Below, one piece after another: positions 55,935 to 63,834 of a stretch of 64,000 nucleotides of DNA. The first letter of the stretch is position 1. Every line of letters begins with the position of its first letter. A program made the translations under genes and the position numbers. The notes under the pieces are model-generated. The model was given only the letters and a program-made list of their open reading frames with translations, had not been told where the DNA came from and did not search any database. Source of the stretch: Candidatus Eiseniibacteriota bacterium (GTDB lineage Bacteria > Orphanbacterota > Orphanbacteria > Orphanbacterales > Orphanbacteraceae); assembly GCA_029262235.1 (NCBI GenBank), contig JAJCZU010000007.1:123630-187629 (forward strand), in the 5' to 3' direction.

Positions 55935-55990
55935 AGGGGGCGGGGGCACGGCGAGGAGAAGCCGAAAACCGTGCGCCGAAAACCGTGCAT
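55935..55990 (-). repeat. Rearranged remnant of hairpin family 2
   Basis: GGGGGCACGGCGA is joined directly to GGAGAAGCCGAAAACCGTGC, which in the complete copy at 56097-56224 are separated by about 45 nt. The arm piece GCCGAAAACCGTGC is then repeated. This looks like a copy with an internal deletion. Confidence 0.5.
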
Positions 55991-56096
55991 CGAGGGGAAT
56001 GTAAGTCGGAGCGCCCGCGATTGACCCTTTCGGATTCTTCCCGCTTCAAGAGACGGGAGCGGCGAGGCGGTGTGCGCGGGCGGGCCGCGACCTCGG

Positions 56097-56224
56097 GCGC
56101 GCGGTTTCGGTTCCCCGCAGCCCCGAGCCCCATTGGAGGGCCGGGGGCACGGCGAACATGTTTCAATCGCTGTGACAGCAGGCCCGACAGGGCGAGGGCG
56201 AGGAGAAGCCGAAAACCGTGCGCC
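56097..56224 (-). repeat. Hairpin element family 2, copy H
   Basis: Arms GCGCGCGGTTTCGG and CCGAAAACCGTGCGC pair with small bulges; they differ from the arms of copies G and I. Read on the minus strand the inside begins CTTCTCCTCGCCCTCGCCC, TGTCGGGCCTGCTG and ends GCCGTGCCCCC, CCTCCAATGGGGCTCGGGGC, TGCGGGGAACC, the conserved blocks. Confidence 0.75.
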
Positions 56225-56285
56225 GGTCTGAAGGGGTACCGCACGCAGATCGCAATACCTCCTCAGCCCCGCCCGTCTTCAACCC

Positions 56286-56756
56286 CTAGTGGACGTGGTC
56301 TTCGTACTTGTAGTGCTTCTTGAGCGTTTCGATCGCCGCGCGCAGGTCCGTCGCCGTTTCCGCTCGGGCGTCCTGCTTCGTTTTCATCGCGGCGGTCATT
56401 ACAGCGTGATGATCGGCGAGCTTCGCAAGATACTGCTCGCGACCCTCGGCTTCCGCGGCGACGGGTTTCACCTTCTGCGCCAGAAAGTACTCGGACATGA
56501 TGCTGATGATGTCGCTCGCGTGATCTTCCTTGGTCGTGATCCAGCGCACCATCTGGTTCATCGCCTTCGCGTCGTTCCGCGTGCCGGCGAGTTCGACAAT
56601 GGCCAGGATCGATTTTTCGATCGTGTCGGTGTCCTCGAGCATGCGGTCGATACGGGCGGTATCATCGTAGATTCCGCACGGGACCTGACAGTGGCCGAAG
56701 GCCGTGACCGGGGCGAAGAGCAGAAACGCGAAGGCGGCGGCGAAGAAGTGTTTCAT
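56286..56756 (-). CDS. sodN: Nickel superoxide dismutase with Sec signal peptide
   Basis: 156-aa precursor. The nickel hook HCQVPCGIYDD is present with the His and both Cys (22, 23, 27). A Sec signal peptide (residues 1-21, FFAAAFAFLLFAPVTAFG) precedes it, and the predicted cleavage after Ala-Phe-Gly would leave His as residue 1, exactly what Ni-SOD needs to bind nickel through its N-terminus. The rest is the four-helix body. It should dismutate superoxide in the periplasm or outside. ATG 56756 has GGAGG 6 nt upstream. No sodX-like protease is adjacent. Confidence 0.92.
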   Translation of the reverse strand: MKHFFAAAFAFLLFAPVTAFGHCQVPCGIYDDTARIDRMLEDTDTIEKSILAIVELAGTRNDAKAMNQMVRWITTKEDHASDIISIMSEYFLAQKVKPVAAEAEGREQYLAKLADHHAVMTAAMKTKQDARAETATDLRAAIETLKKHYKYEDHVH

Positions 56757-56781
56757 GAGAACCTCCAGAAGGAAGGGGCAG

Positions 56782-56818
56782 AAAAAAAGGACAATGACGG
56801 CTGACGACGTCATTGTCC
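56782..56818 (-). terminator. Intrinsic terminator or attenuator before sodN
   Basis: On the minus strand an 11-bp perfect stem (GGACAATGACG with CGTCATTGTCC, 56789-56818) is followed by TTTTTTT (56782-56788). It ends the upstream beta-barrel gene but lies only 25 nt before the sodN start codon, so it also sits in the sodN leader. Confidence 0.8.
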
Positions 56819-56858
56819 CAAGAAGGAGTCTTTGTTGTAAAGCGTTCCCTCGTGCGGC

Positions 56859-57902
56859 CTAGAGGAACCGGTACGTAACCCCGATTGCGAGCGTCTGCTT
56901 GAACTGCCCGGCTTTGCGGACGGCGCGACTCAGATCGGTGCCGTTCAGCAGCACGCCGTCTTCGTCGAAGCTCGTGCCCACGGTGTTGTCGAACTTGTCG
57001 TAGATCCAGCGTGTGTACAGATTCACGGCGATGATCTTCGTGATCCGGGCCGAGAAGATGTTTTCGAAATCGATATCCATCGTCGTCGAGTAATCCGCGA
57101 TGTCGGACGAGAGCCCGGCCGTGGTCAGGTCGGCGGCGCTGATCATCTCCAGGTTGTCCTTGTCCGAGTAGAAGATCGGCTGGTAGAGCGAGAGCTTCGA
57201 CGTCCACGTGACCTTGTCTTCGAGGATCTTCGTCTTGTAATCCGTGATCCATTCGATACCGCCGTCGTTCGTCGACTGGCTGAACGTTGCCGTGCTCGTC
57301 GTGTCGAACGAGTCGGTGAACTGGTCGCGCACGCTCTGACGAAACGTGAAACCGAGCCGGCTCAGGAGCGAGCGATCTTCTTCGTCGATGAACTGCCGCG
57401 CCACACCACCCGTCTCTTTGAACTTGATCGGGTTGAAGTTGAGCGAACGGCCGAGCGCGTCGGAATCGTCGATGAACTGACTCTCGACGCGACCCGACAC
57501 GAACGGGTCGACGAGCCAGCCACGCGTGAAACGGAAGATCGTTTCGTAGTCGATGAGGTCCGTGGACTTGTCGGGCGCTCCCCAGTTGCGCGAGCCGTCC
57601 TGCTGGTGCGTCTGCCCGAACGCGAGCTTCAGCTTGTTGTCCCAGTTGAGGCCTTTGCTCAGCTGGTTTTCGAGCGTGCCGTTCAGCAGCCAGGTCCAGA
57701 CGATCGAACCCTTGTCGCCGCCCGCCCAGTTGTCGCTGTACGCGCTCTGCGAGAGATTAATACCGGTCTCAAGCGATGGATAGTACTTGCCGATTTCAAG
57801 TACCCGCTTCTTGTCTTTTGTTTCGTCTGCGCTGAAAGCCTGGCCCGGCAGCGCGACGAGCGCGGCCAGGGCGACGGCCTTGAGCATAGTTCTCTTATGC
57901 AT
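56859..57902 (-). CDS. DUF3078-like outer-membrane beta-barrel protein
   Basis: 347-aa exported protein. A signal peptide (about 1-24, AVALAALVALPGQAFSA) precedes a chain of alternating polar and aromatic strands (GINLSQSAYSDNWAGGD, TWLLNGTLENQLSKGLNWDNKLKLAFG) and ends YRFL with a terminal aromatic-hydrophobic pattern typical of outer-membrane barrels. The SYSDNWAGGG-like motif is characteristic of DUF3078. Function unknown. ATG 57902 has AGGAG upstream. Confidence 0.8.
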   Translation of the reverse strand: MHKRTMLKAVALAALVALPGQAFSADETKDKKRVLEIGKYYPSLETGINLSQSAYSDNWAGGDKGSIVWTWLLNGTLENQLSKGLNWDNKLKLAFGQTHQQDGSRNWGAPDKSTDLIDYETIFRFTRGWLVDPFVSGRVESQFIDDSDALGRSLNFNPIKFKETGGVARQFIDEEDRSLLSRLGFTFRQSVRDQFTDSFDTTSTATFSQSTNDGGIEWITDYKTKILEDKVTWTSKLSLYQPIFYSDKDNLEMISAADLTTAGLSSDIADYSTTMDIDFENIFSARITKIIAVNLYTRWIYDKFDNTVGTSFDEDGVLLNGTDLSRAVRKAGQFKQTLAIGVTYRFL

Positions 57903-57937
57903 TGGAATCACTCCTGTCAATGAACCAAAGGGTCCTG

Positions 57938-58759
57938 TTATCTGGGGAGGGCTCTTTGTACGAAAGCGCTGTTGGGAACGGCAACGGTGCGCCCGTCGCG
58001 TTCAATGAGCGTCATGATGGGCGTAACCGATTTCAGCACGCCGCGCTCGCCGCCGATCTGGATTTCTTCGCCGATCGCGAACGTGCGTCGCACGTAAAGC
58101 CCCGCCACGATGCTGCGCGTGATCTCACGGGCACCGAGTCCGAACGCGAGCGCGAAAGCAAGCGCCAGCCCGCCGAAGAGAATCAGCACGACCGAGTGCA
58201 CGATCGCCATATCGATCTTGAGCTGGGTGACGGCGAGAATCCCTACGATCAGAACGATCATCGCGGAAATGAGGCGGCCGAGTACGGCGGCGTATTCAAT
58301 GCCGGCGCCCGCCGCCGCGGCGGAGACCGCACGGCCTGCGAACTGGCCGAGCATCGTGCCGAGAAGCACGATCATGATCGAAGCGATGACCGACGGCAGG
58401 AACGAGAAGAACGCGCCGATCAGGTTGCTGACTTCATGCAGAAGCAGCACGTCGGACGATGTCCGCACGAAAAACACGAGCAGAAGAAAGTAGAGAATTT
58501 TCGGGATGAATACGGACATCGGGTCGCGCATACCGATGCGCGAAAGGGACTCCGAGATGCCGCCCTTCTCGAGGAGCGAGTCGAACTTGATGCGCGACAG
58601 AACGGTCGCCAGCGTTTTCTGTACGATCTTCGCGATAATGAAACCGATGATGAGGATGACGAGGGCGGTGACAATGCGCGGGACGAACTCGGTCGTCGCC
58701 AGCAGCATGTTGTTCAGGATCTCCTGTAACACGCCGACGAGATCGAACTGGTTGTTCAT
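57938..58759 (-). CDS. Mechanosensitive ion channel family protein (MscS type)
   Basis: 273-aa inner-membrane protein with about five helices. The first segments (VTALVILIIGFIIAKIVQKTLATVLSRI) are conserved TM-helix repeats. The pore-like helix is Gly/Ala-rich (LFGGLALAFALAFGLGAREITRSIVAG) and is followed by the beta domain start (RRTFAIGEEIQIGGERGVLKSVTPIMTLIERDGRTVAVPNSAFV). The C-terminal cage is short compared with E. coli MscS. It overlaps a 92-codon gene by 4 bp. Confidence 0.88.
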   Translation of the reverse strand: MNNQFDLVGVLQEILNNMLLATTEFVPRIVTALVILIIGFIIAKIVQKTLATVLSRIKFDSLLEKGGISESLSRIGMRDPMSVFIPKILYFLLLVFFVRTSSDVLLLHEVSNLIGAFFSFLPSVIASIMIVLLGTMLGQFAGRAVSAAAAGAGIEYAAVLGRLISAMIVLIVGILAVTQLKIDMAIVHSVVLILFGGLALAFALAFGLGAREITRSIVAGLYVRRTFAIGEEIQIGGERGVLKSVTPIMTLIERDGRTVAVPNSAFVQRALPR

Positions 58760-59034
58760 CGGTCGGACTCCTCTTCTTTGTCTTTTTTCTCCGGCGGCGC
58801 CGCTTCTCCGCTCAGGCTGCCGGCCACGGTGTTCCAGAGCTCGCGAAGAAACTCTCCGAGACCCGACCAGGTAAAGTCAATGGCATCAGCCGCGAAGACC
58901 CGGCGTTCGATACCGCGCACCACGCGACCGAGAAGATCCCCCTGGGGCTCTTCCTCGAGATCGAGCAGTTCCTGGATCGGCTCCCCGGCGTCGATATCGT
59001 CCGGGGAGTTGCTGTCGTCTGGCGTGTCGTTCAT
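58756..59034 (-). CDS. Small acidic protein of unknown function
   Basis: 92-aa protein, not recognised. It is acidic at both ends (DDSNSPDDIDAGEP, PPEKKDKEEESD) with an amphipathic middle (LLGRVVRGIERRVFAADAIDFTWSGLGEFLRELWNTV). No signal or membrane helix is present. It overlaps the MscS-type gene by 4 bp (ATGA) and follows the ECF sigma gene by 47 bp, so it may act with the channel or sigma factor. Confidence 0.7.
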   Translation of the reverse strand: MNDTPDDSNSPDDIDAGEPIQELLDLEEEPQGDLLGRVVRGIERRVFAADAIDFTWSGLGEFLRELWNTVAGSLSGEAAPPEKKDKEEESDR

Positions 59035-59081
59035 GCTGCTCTCTATATATTACGGGGAGAAGGGAGCTCGCAGGTGTCGCC

Positions 59082-59657
59082 TCAGGAATCCCGGTCCCCG
59101 TATTTTTCTCGAAACTGTTCGCGGGCCCTCTTGACCCGCATCTTGAGAGCGGAGAGCCCGATGTCGAGCTGGTCCGCCGCTTCCTGATAGGAAAAGCCGT
59201 CGAGGTCACAAAGAATCAGCGGCACCCGGAGCGTGTCGGGCATCTTGGCCAGCGTCTCGCGGATCCGCTTTCTCTTCCAGCTGGCGTCGACATCCTGCGT
59301 CACCTTCTCGTCGAGGTGCAGTTCGGTGTGGTACTGGCTCTCCGGATCATCCACATCGACGAAGTACTTCCCCTTCTGCTTCCGGAGGAAGTTCATGCAG
59401 TGGTTCACCTTGATCCGCTGAATCCATGTTTTGAACTGCGCGCGCCCTTCGAACCCCTTGAGCGCGAAGAAGGCCTTTACGAAAACCTCCTGCGCCAGGT
59501 CCTGCGCGTCGTCCGACGAGTTGGTCAGATACCGGCAGTTCGCCAGCACGCCCCCCTGGTGGCGGGCGACCAGCTCCTGAAAGGGACGATGGTCACGCTG
59601 GCCCGCGGTCTTTGCCTCGGCGACCAGGACTTCGTCCTTCTCTACCTTATAGTCCAT
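59082..59657 (-). CDS. ECF-family RNA polymerase sigma factor
   Basis: 191-aa ECF sigma factor. Region 2 shows CRYLTNSSDDAQDLAQEVFVKAFFALKGF and FKTWIQRIKVNHCMNFLRKQ. Region 4 shows LAKMPDTLRVPLILCDLDGFSYQEAADQLDIGLSALKMRVKRAREQF. No obvious anti-sigma gene is adjacent, but the downstream 92-codon gene and the MscS-type gene lie on the same strand within 50 bp. A role in envelope or osmotic stress is an inference from that context. Confidence 0.9.
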   Translation of the reverse strand: MDYKVEKDEVLVAEAKTAGQRDHRPFQELVARHQGGVLANCRYLTNSSDDAQDLAQEVFVKAFFALKGFEGRAQFKTWIQRIKVNHCMNFLRKQKGKYFVDVDDPESQYHTELHLDEKVTQDVDASWKRKRIRETLAKMPDTLRVPLILCDLDGFSYQEAADQLDIGLSALKMRVKRAREQFREKYGDRDS

Positions 59658-60250
59658 TCGACAGCGTCTTCCTATCTGACAGGCCGTACCGGGGGAAAGT
59701 CACACGAAAACCGAGGCCTCGGTCCGTCAGGCCCCCCGGCCGGATTCCCCAGAAGTGGGGGCCGCCATTCTACCACCCGCCTCGATGGACCCCAACGATT
59801 TCAATCCGCCGGACCACTCGATTTTAACCCATCTAAAAAACTACAATTTCACTGGACATCCCATTGGGGTTCTCTATAGTTATAGGCGTTACCTGACATG
59901 CCTTCCCCAGGGTAAATGGATCTCGAACCTGCCCGCAAGATTGAAGTCGGCCGATCCGGCCGCAACCTCTGGGAAATGCCTGACCAACGTCGAGAGGAAC
60001 GCCGCTGCCACGGGGTTCGTTCGACGACCTGCGCGCGCGCTGCCCTGCGTCGCGAAAAAGATGTGACCCGCGCCGCAAGGCCCGGGTCTATGGGAGCGAA
60101 TGGACGGATTTTGCCTGGGGAATTCGAATTCGATCCCTTGCGCTGAGCGGGGACGGACCGAGCCAACAACTTGCCAGACCACCCTGTAATCGGTCCGTCT
60201 CCTTTTAAACCAATTCCCAACCCATGGGAAAATCTGGAGGAAAGCCTGAA
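59658..60250. other. 593-bp intergenic region and long leader of the repeat-protein gene
   Basis: No gene is supported; open frames on the minus strand lack ribosome sites. AT-rich DNA at 59820-59885 contains CTATAGTTATAGG, a plausible plus-strand -10 area. A hairpin with a 28-nt loop lies at 60152-60199. If transcription starts near 59890 the downstream gene has a leader of about 350 nt. Confidence 0.5.
60152..60206 (+). terminator. Terminator-like hairpin with 28-nt loop
   Basis: GACGGACCGA (60152-60161) and TCGGTCCGTC (60190-60199) form a perfect 10-bp stem around a 28-nt loop. TCCTTTT follows. It ends 45 nt before the ATG at 60251, so it may terminate a leader RNA. Confidence 0.5.
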
Positions 60251-61204
60251 ATGAAGAACCTGAAGCTCGTTGTAGCTGCCCTTGCCCTGGTGATGACCAC
60301 CTCGGCCGGCCATGCACAGAACGAAACCGGCATGGAACTGCTGCCGCCGAACCCGAAGCCGGGCGAATGCTACGCTCGCGTCTTTGCTCCCGCGGTCTAC
60401 GAAACGACCACGGAAACGGTGCTCAAGAAAGATGCCTCGACGCGGATCGAAGTCATTCCCGCGAAGTGGGAAATGGGCGAAGAAACGATTCTCGTCAAAG
60501 AAGCCAGTGAGCGCATCGAAGTGATTCCGGCCACGTACAAGTGGGTGGAAGAGCGCGTGATGGTCAAGCCGGAGTCGAAAGAACTCCGCGTTGTTCCGGC
60601 TGTCTATGAGACGGCGTCGGAGCGGGTCCTCGATCAGCCGGCTCACACGGTCTGGAAAAAGGGTCGTGGCCTGATCGAAAAAGTCGGCAACACGACCGGC
60701 GAAATCATGTGTCTCGTTGAAGTGCCGGCCAGCTACAAGACGGTGACGAAGCGCACGCTTCAGACGCCGGCCCGCACCGAAGCGGTTACGATTCCGGCCG
60801 AGTACAAGACCGTGAAAAAGCAGGTCATCGGCACGCCGCCGTCGACGCGCAAAATCGTCATTCCGGCCGAATACAAGACGATCCCGGTTCGCAAAATGGC
60901 TTCGCCGGCGCAGGAACGTGCCGTTGAGATCCCGGCCGAATACCAGACACTCACCAAGCGCGTCAAGGTTTCGGGTGAGAGACTCGAATGGCGCACGGTG
61001 CTTTGCGAAACGAACATGAGCCCGACCAAGATCATGGAGATCCAGCGTGCACTCAGCAAGGCCGGATACGATCCGGGCCCGATCGACGGTCAGCTCGGCT
61101 CGAAGTCGGCGGTCGCGATCGAAGCCTACCAGCGCAAGAACGGTCTCGCGACGGGTGGCATTACGATGAAGACGCTTCAGTCGCTTGGTGTCGCAGCCCG
61201 GTAA
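60251..61204 (+). CDS. Exported repeat protein with peptidoglycan-binding domain
   Basis: 317-aa protein. Residues 1-22 are a Sec signal peptide (VVAALALVMTTSAGHA). Residues about 45-255 consist of roughly eight tandem units of about 23 residues, consensus PAxYKTVxKRVLxxPAxxRxV, for example IPAEYKTVKKQVIGTPPSTR and IPAEYKTIPVRKMASPAQER. The last 60 residues are a PG_binding_1 domain (KIMEIQRALSKAGYDPGPID, LGSKSAVAIEAYQRKNGL). It probably sits in the cell wall or periplasm; function unknown. ATG 60251 with GGAGG 10 nt upstream is chosen; an ATG at 60224 is possible. Confidence 0.8.
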   Translation: MKNLKLVVAALALVMTTSAGHAQNETGMELLPPNPKPGECYARVFAPAVYETTTETVLKKDASTRIEVIPAKWEMGEETILVKEASERIEVIPATYKWVEERVMVKPESKELRVVPAVYETASERVLDQPAHTVWKKGRGLIEKVGNTTGEIMCLVEVPASYKTVTKRTLQTPARTEAVTIPAEYKTVKKQVIGTPPSTRKIVIPAEYKTIPVRKMASPAQERAVEIPAEYQTLTKRVKVSGERLEWRTVLCETNMSPTKIMEIQRALSKAGYDPGPIDGQLGSKSAVAIEAYQRKNGLATGGITMKTLQSLGVAAR

Positions 61205-61228
61205 CTGAGCTTCCCATAAGAAAAGTCA

Positions 61229-61294
61229 GCCGGTCGTCGTGATCGAATGTGGGGTACGGGCAGGTACTTGGCATCACGGCGGCCGGCGCTTTTC
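61229..61294 (+). terminator. Terminator of the repeat-protein gene
   Basis: GCCGGTCGTCGTGAT (61229-61243) pairs with ATCACGGCGGCCGGC (61273-61287) over 15 bp, counting two G-U pairs, around a 29-nt loop, followed by CTTTT. It lies 25 nt after the stop codon. Confidence 0.7.
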
Positions 61295-61337
61295 TATTCC
61301 CCGGTAAATTCAATATCACTTTCCAGGGGGTCAGGTC

Positions 61338-62819
61338 ATGCAGGAGCTTTGGACGGAACTCAACTCACTTCTCGTCGGTTACGTCCCCCAGATTCTGGGG
61401 GCTTTGGCGATTCTGGTGGTCGGATGGCTGGTCGCGCTGGCAATCGCCGGCGGTGTCCGCGGCGGACTTAACCGGTCCGGGCTCGCGGAGCGCATCGGCA
61501 AGTCGATCAACAAAGAGGATCCGAACAGAAACATGGACGTCGGCAAGACAGCCGGCAAGGCAACCTATCTCGTCCTGATGCTGTTCGTAGTCATCGCGGC
61601 ATTCCAGGCACTCGGACTTACGCTCGTAACAGAACCCATCAACTCGCTTCTCACCCAGCTGTTCGATTACGCGCCCAAAATCCTCGGGGCCGCTATTCTG
61701 CTTGCGGTCGCCTGGGTCGTTGCCACGATCCTTCGCATGCTCGTCACGCGCGTGCTCGGCTCCGTGAAGTTCGACGACCGGCTCGCGAAGAACGCCGGCG
61801 TTTCCGAAACGACGTCCGTGCCGGTCTCGAAGACGCTCGGCGACGCCGTGTACTATCTTGTCTTCTTTCTCTTTCTGCCGGCGGTGCTCGGCGCCCTTTC
61901 GATGCAGGGTCTGCTCGAACCGGTCCAGTCGATGACGGATCAGTTCCTTCGCTTCCTGCCGAACATTCTGGGCGCGGTCGTGATCTTTGTTCTGGGGTGG
62001 TTTGTCGCGCGGATCGTGCGGGAAATCGTCACGTCGCTGCTCGTTGCCGTCGGCGCCGATCAGCTGATGGATCGCCTCGGCCTCAAGAAGATTTTCGGCG
62101 ACATTCAGGTATCAAGCATTATCGGGATGGTCGTCTACGCGATGATCATCATTCCGATCGCGATCTCGTCTCTCAGCGCGCTGAAGCTCGATGCCGTCAC
62201 GAACCCGGCCAGCAACATGCTGAACATGATCTGGGCTTCGTTTCCGAGCATTTTCGCCGCGCTGCTCGTGCTCGGTTTCTCGCTCATTATCGGGCGCGCC
62301 GTCGCGGGGTTCGTCCTGAACTTCCTGTCGCGCGTCGGCTTCAACAACATCGCGGTCAAGCTGCGCCTTACGAACGAAACCGGCGGTCTTGTTCCGGCGG
62401 AAATCGTGGGCAACCTGGTTCTGATCGGCATCATGATCTTCGCCCTGACCGAGGCGTTCAACCTACTCGGGTTCGCGGCGCTTTCCGCCATGTTCGTGCA
62501 GGTTCTCGAAATCGGCGGCCGCATCGTATTCGGTCTCGTGATCTTCGGCGCCGGTCTCTTTCTGGCGAACCTGATCGCGGACACCGTGCGCAAGAGCGGC
62601 GCCACGCAGTCGAATGTGCTGGCAACCATGGCCCGCGTCACGATTCTCATTCTGGTCGGCGCGATTGCGCTTCGCCAGATGGGGCTTGCGGACGAGATCA
62701 TCAACCTTGCCTTCGGGCTCCTGCTCGGTGCGGCAGCCGTTGCGTTTGCGATCGCGTTCGGGATCGGCGGACGGCAGTTCGCCGCGGAGCAGATCGAAAA
62801 GTGGAAGCGGGTCGTATAG
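61338..62819 (+). CDS. Mechanosensitive-channel-type membrane protein with repeated TM helices
   Basis: 493-aa membrane protein with about eleven helices. Four related units carry the conserved TM-helix pattern (YVPQILGALAILVVGWLVALAI, YAPKILGAAILLAVAWVVATIL, FLPNILGAVVIFVLGWFVARIV, SFPSIFAALLVLGFSLIIGRAV). The last helix (GLLLGAAAVAFAIAFGIGGRQFAAEQ) resembles the pore helix of MscS relatives, but no beta domain follows. It is therefore a channel-like protein whose gating is unproven. ATG 61338 follows GGGGGTCAGG. Confidence 0.82.
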   Translation: MQELWTELNSLLVGYVPQILGALAILVVGWLVALAIAGGVRGGLNRSGLAERIGKSINKEDPNRNMDVGKTAGKATYLVLMLFVVIAAFQALGLTLVTEPINSLLTQLFDYAPKILGAAILLAVAWVVATILRMLVTRVLGSVKFDDRLAKNAGVSETTSVPVSKTLGDAVYYLVFFLFLPAVLGALSMQGLLEPVQSMTDQFLRFLPNILGAVVIFVLGWFVARIVREIVTSLLVAVGADQLMDRLGLKKIFGDIQVSSIIGMVVYAMIIIPIAISSLSALKLDAVTNPASNMLNMIWASFPSIFAALLVLGFSLIIGRAVAGFVLNFLSRVGFNNIAVKLRLTNETGGLVPAEIVGNLVLIGIMIFALTEAFNLLGFAALSAMFVQVLEIGGRIVFGLVIFGAGLFLANLIADTVRKSGATQSNVLATMARVTILILVGAIALRQMGLADEIINLAFGLLLGAAAVAFAIAFGIGGRQFAAEQIEKWKRVV

Positions 62820-62937
62820 CGTCCCCTTTCCGCGGTTGAAAACACAGGCTGCCCACTGTTCTGATTCGGGGGCGTGCGAGTTCCGGTTCACGCAAGTGAA
62901 ACACCCTGGGGAGGGAGGAACGAGCGCGCCCCCTTTT

Positions 62938-62946
62938 TGCTATTCT
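62938..62946 (+). promoter_or_regulatory. Extended -10 promoter (TGC-TATTCT)
   Basis: TGC directly followed by TATTCT lies about 43 bp upstream of the amidohydrolase start. It would give a short leader. Confidence 0.4.
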
Positions 62947-62988
62947 GCTAGAATCTCGCCTTACATTTTGCCGATGAGGGTTTCGCGA

Positions 62989-63780
62989 GTGGGTGAACAA
63001 ATCTGGACTGTCGAAAAGGGCGTAGGGCCCGTAGTCGCGGTGGCACTTCACGAAGGGCACGAGGTCAGACCGGAAGTCGAGGCACAGCTGCTCGTCGATC
63101 CCGAAACGCGCCGCCGCGAAGAAGACCCATACACGGCCGAGTGGGTCACCGTGGCCCCCACCCGCGTTGTCGTCACGCGCTCCCGTTTCGAGATCGATCT
63201 CAATCGTGCCCGGTCGCGCGCGATCTATCGCCATCCCGAAGAAGCGTGGGGAATTTCGACGTGGAAAGAACCCGTTCCCGACGAGCTGATCGGACGCTCA
63301 CTGGAGAACTTCGACGCCTTCTACCGGATGATGTATCAGACACTTCTTGGCCTCGAAAAACGGTTCGGGCATTTTCTGGTTCTCGATCTTCACAGTTACT
63401 GCCATCGGCGCGGCGGACCGGACGCGCCCCCCGACCCGTCCGAACTGAACCCGCACATCAGCATCGGCACCGGTAACATGGACCGCGATTACTGGGCACC
63501 CGTCGTCGACACCTTCTGCAACTCGCTCGCGGAATACGACTATCCCGGCGGCCGGCTCGATGTTGGCGAGAACGTGCGTTTTTCCGGCGGGTACTTCGGA
63601 AGCTGGGTCCACAATACGTTTCCGCGCTCCGGATGTTCGCTTCTCGTCGAAGTGAAAAAGTTTTTCATGAACGAGTGGACGGGCGAACCTGACTGGGACG
63701 AGATTCAGAACGTGGGCGACGCGTTCGCTTCCGTCATACCGGGCGTGCTTGACGAGCTTGCGGCAATGAGCGCGCGATAG
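62989..63780 (+). CDS. N-formylglutamate amidohydrolase family protein
   Basis: 263-aa protein of the HutG/N-formylglutamate amidohydrolase family. Metal-ligand motifs are VVAVALHEGHE with His near the N-terminus, DLHSYCHRRGG and the late FSGGYFGSW; SRFEIDLNRAR is also typical of the family. It would hydrolyse an N-acyl amino acid such as formylglutamate, though no other histidine-degradation gene is in the window. GTG 62989 is chosen because GAGGG lies 8 nt upstream; ATG 62974 in the same frame is the alternative. A family-2 hairpin follows 55 bp after the stop. Confidence 0.83.
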   Translation: MGEQIWTVEKGVGPVVAVALHEGHEVRPEVEAQLLVDPETRRREEDPYTAEWVTVAPTRVVVTRSRFEIDLNRARSRAIYRHPEEAWGISTWKEPVPDELIGRSLENFDAFYRMMYQTLLGLEKRFGHFLVLDLHSYCHRRGGPDAPPDPSELNPHISIGTGNMDRDYWAPVVDTFCNSLAEYDYPGGRLDVGENVRFSGGYFGSWVHNTFPRSGCSLLVEVKKFFMNEWTGEPDWDEIQNVGDAFASVIPGVLDELAAMSAR

Positions 63781-63834
63781 GCGTGAAGTGCTGCGGGGGT
63801 GGGTGCTCGCCGTTAGGAATAAGAGTCGGAGGCG

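Larger units (their letters stand above)
55561..56285. other. 725-bp gene-free region with family-2 hairpins
   Basis: No coding sequence is supported; long frames on both strands are low-complexity. The stretch contains a family-2 element in plus orientation (55681-55798), a rearranged remnant (about 55935-55990) and an element in minus orientation (56097-56224). The middle (about 55840-55930) is purine-rich on the plus strand (GAGGGAAAGGGGAAAAG). Confidence 0.65.

Noticed and set aside
55570-56244. Frames on both strands between the FIST and sodN genes
   Set aside because: They read through family-2 hairpins and low-complexity purine tracts, and no family resemblance is visible.
59849-60646. 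265-codon minus-strand frame opposite the repeat protein
   Set aside because: It is antisense to a gene with signal peptide, repeats and a PG-binding domain; its own sequence has no recognisable domain.
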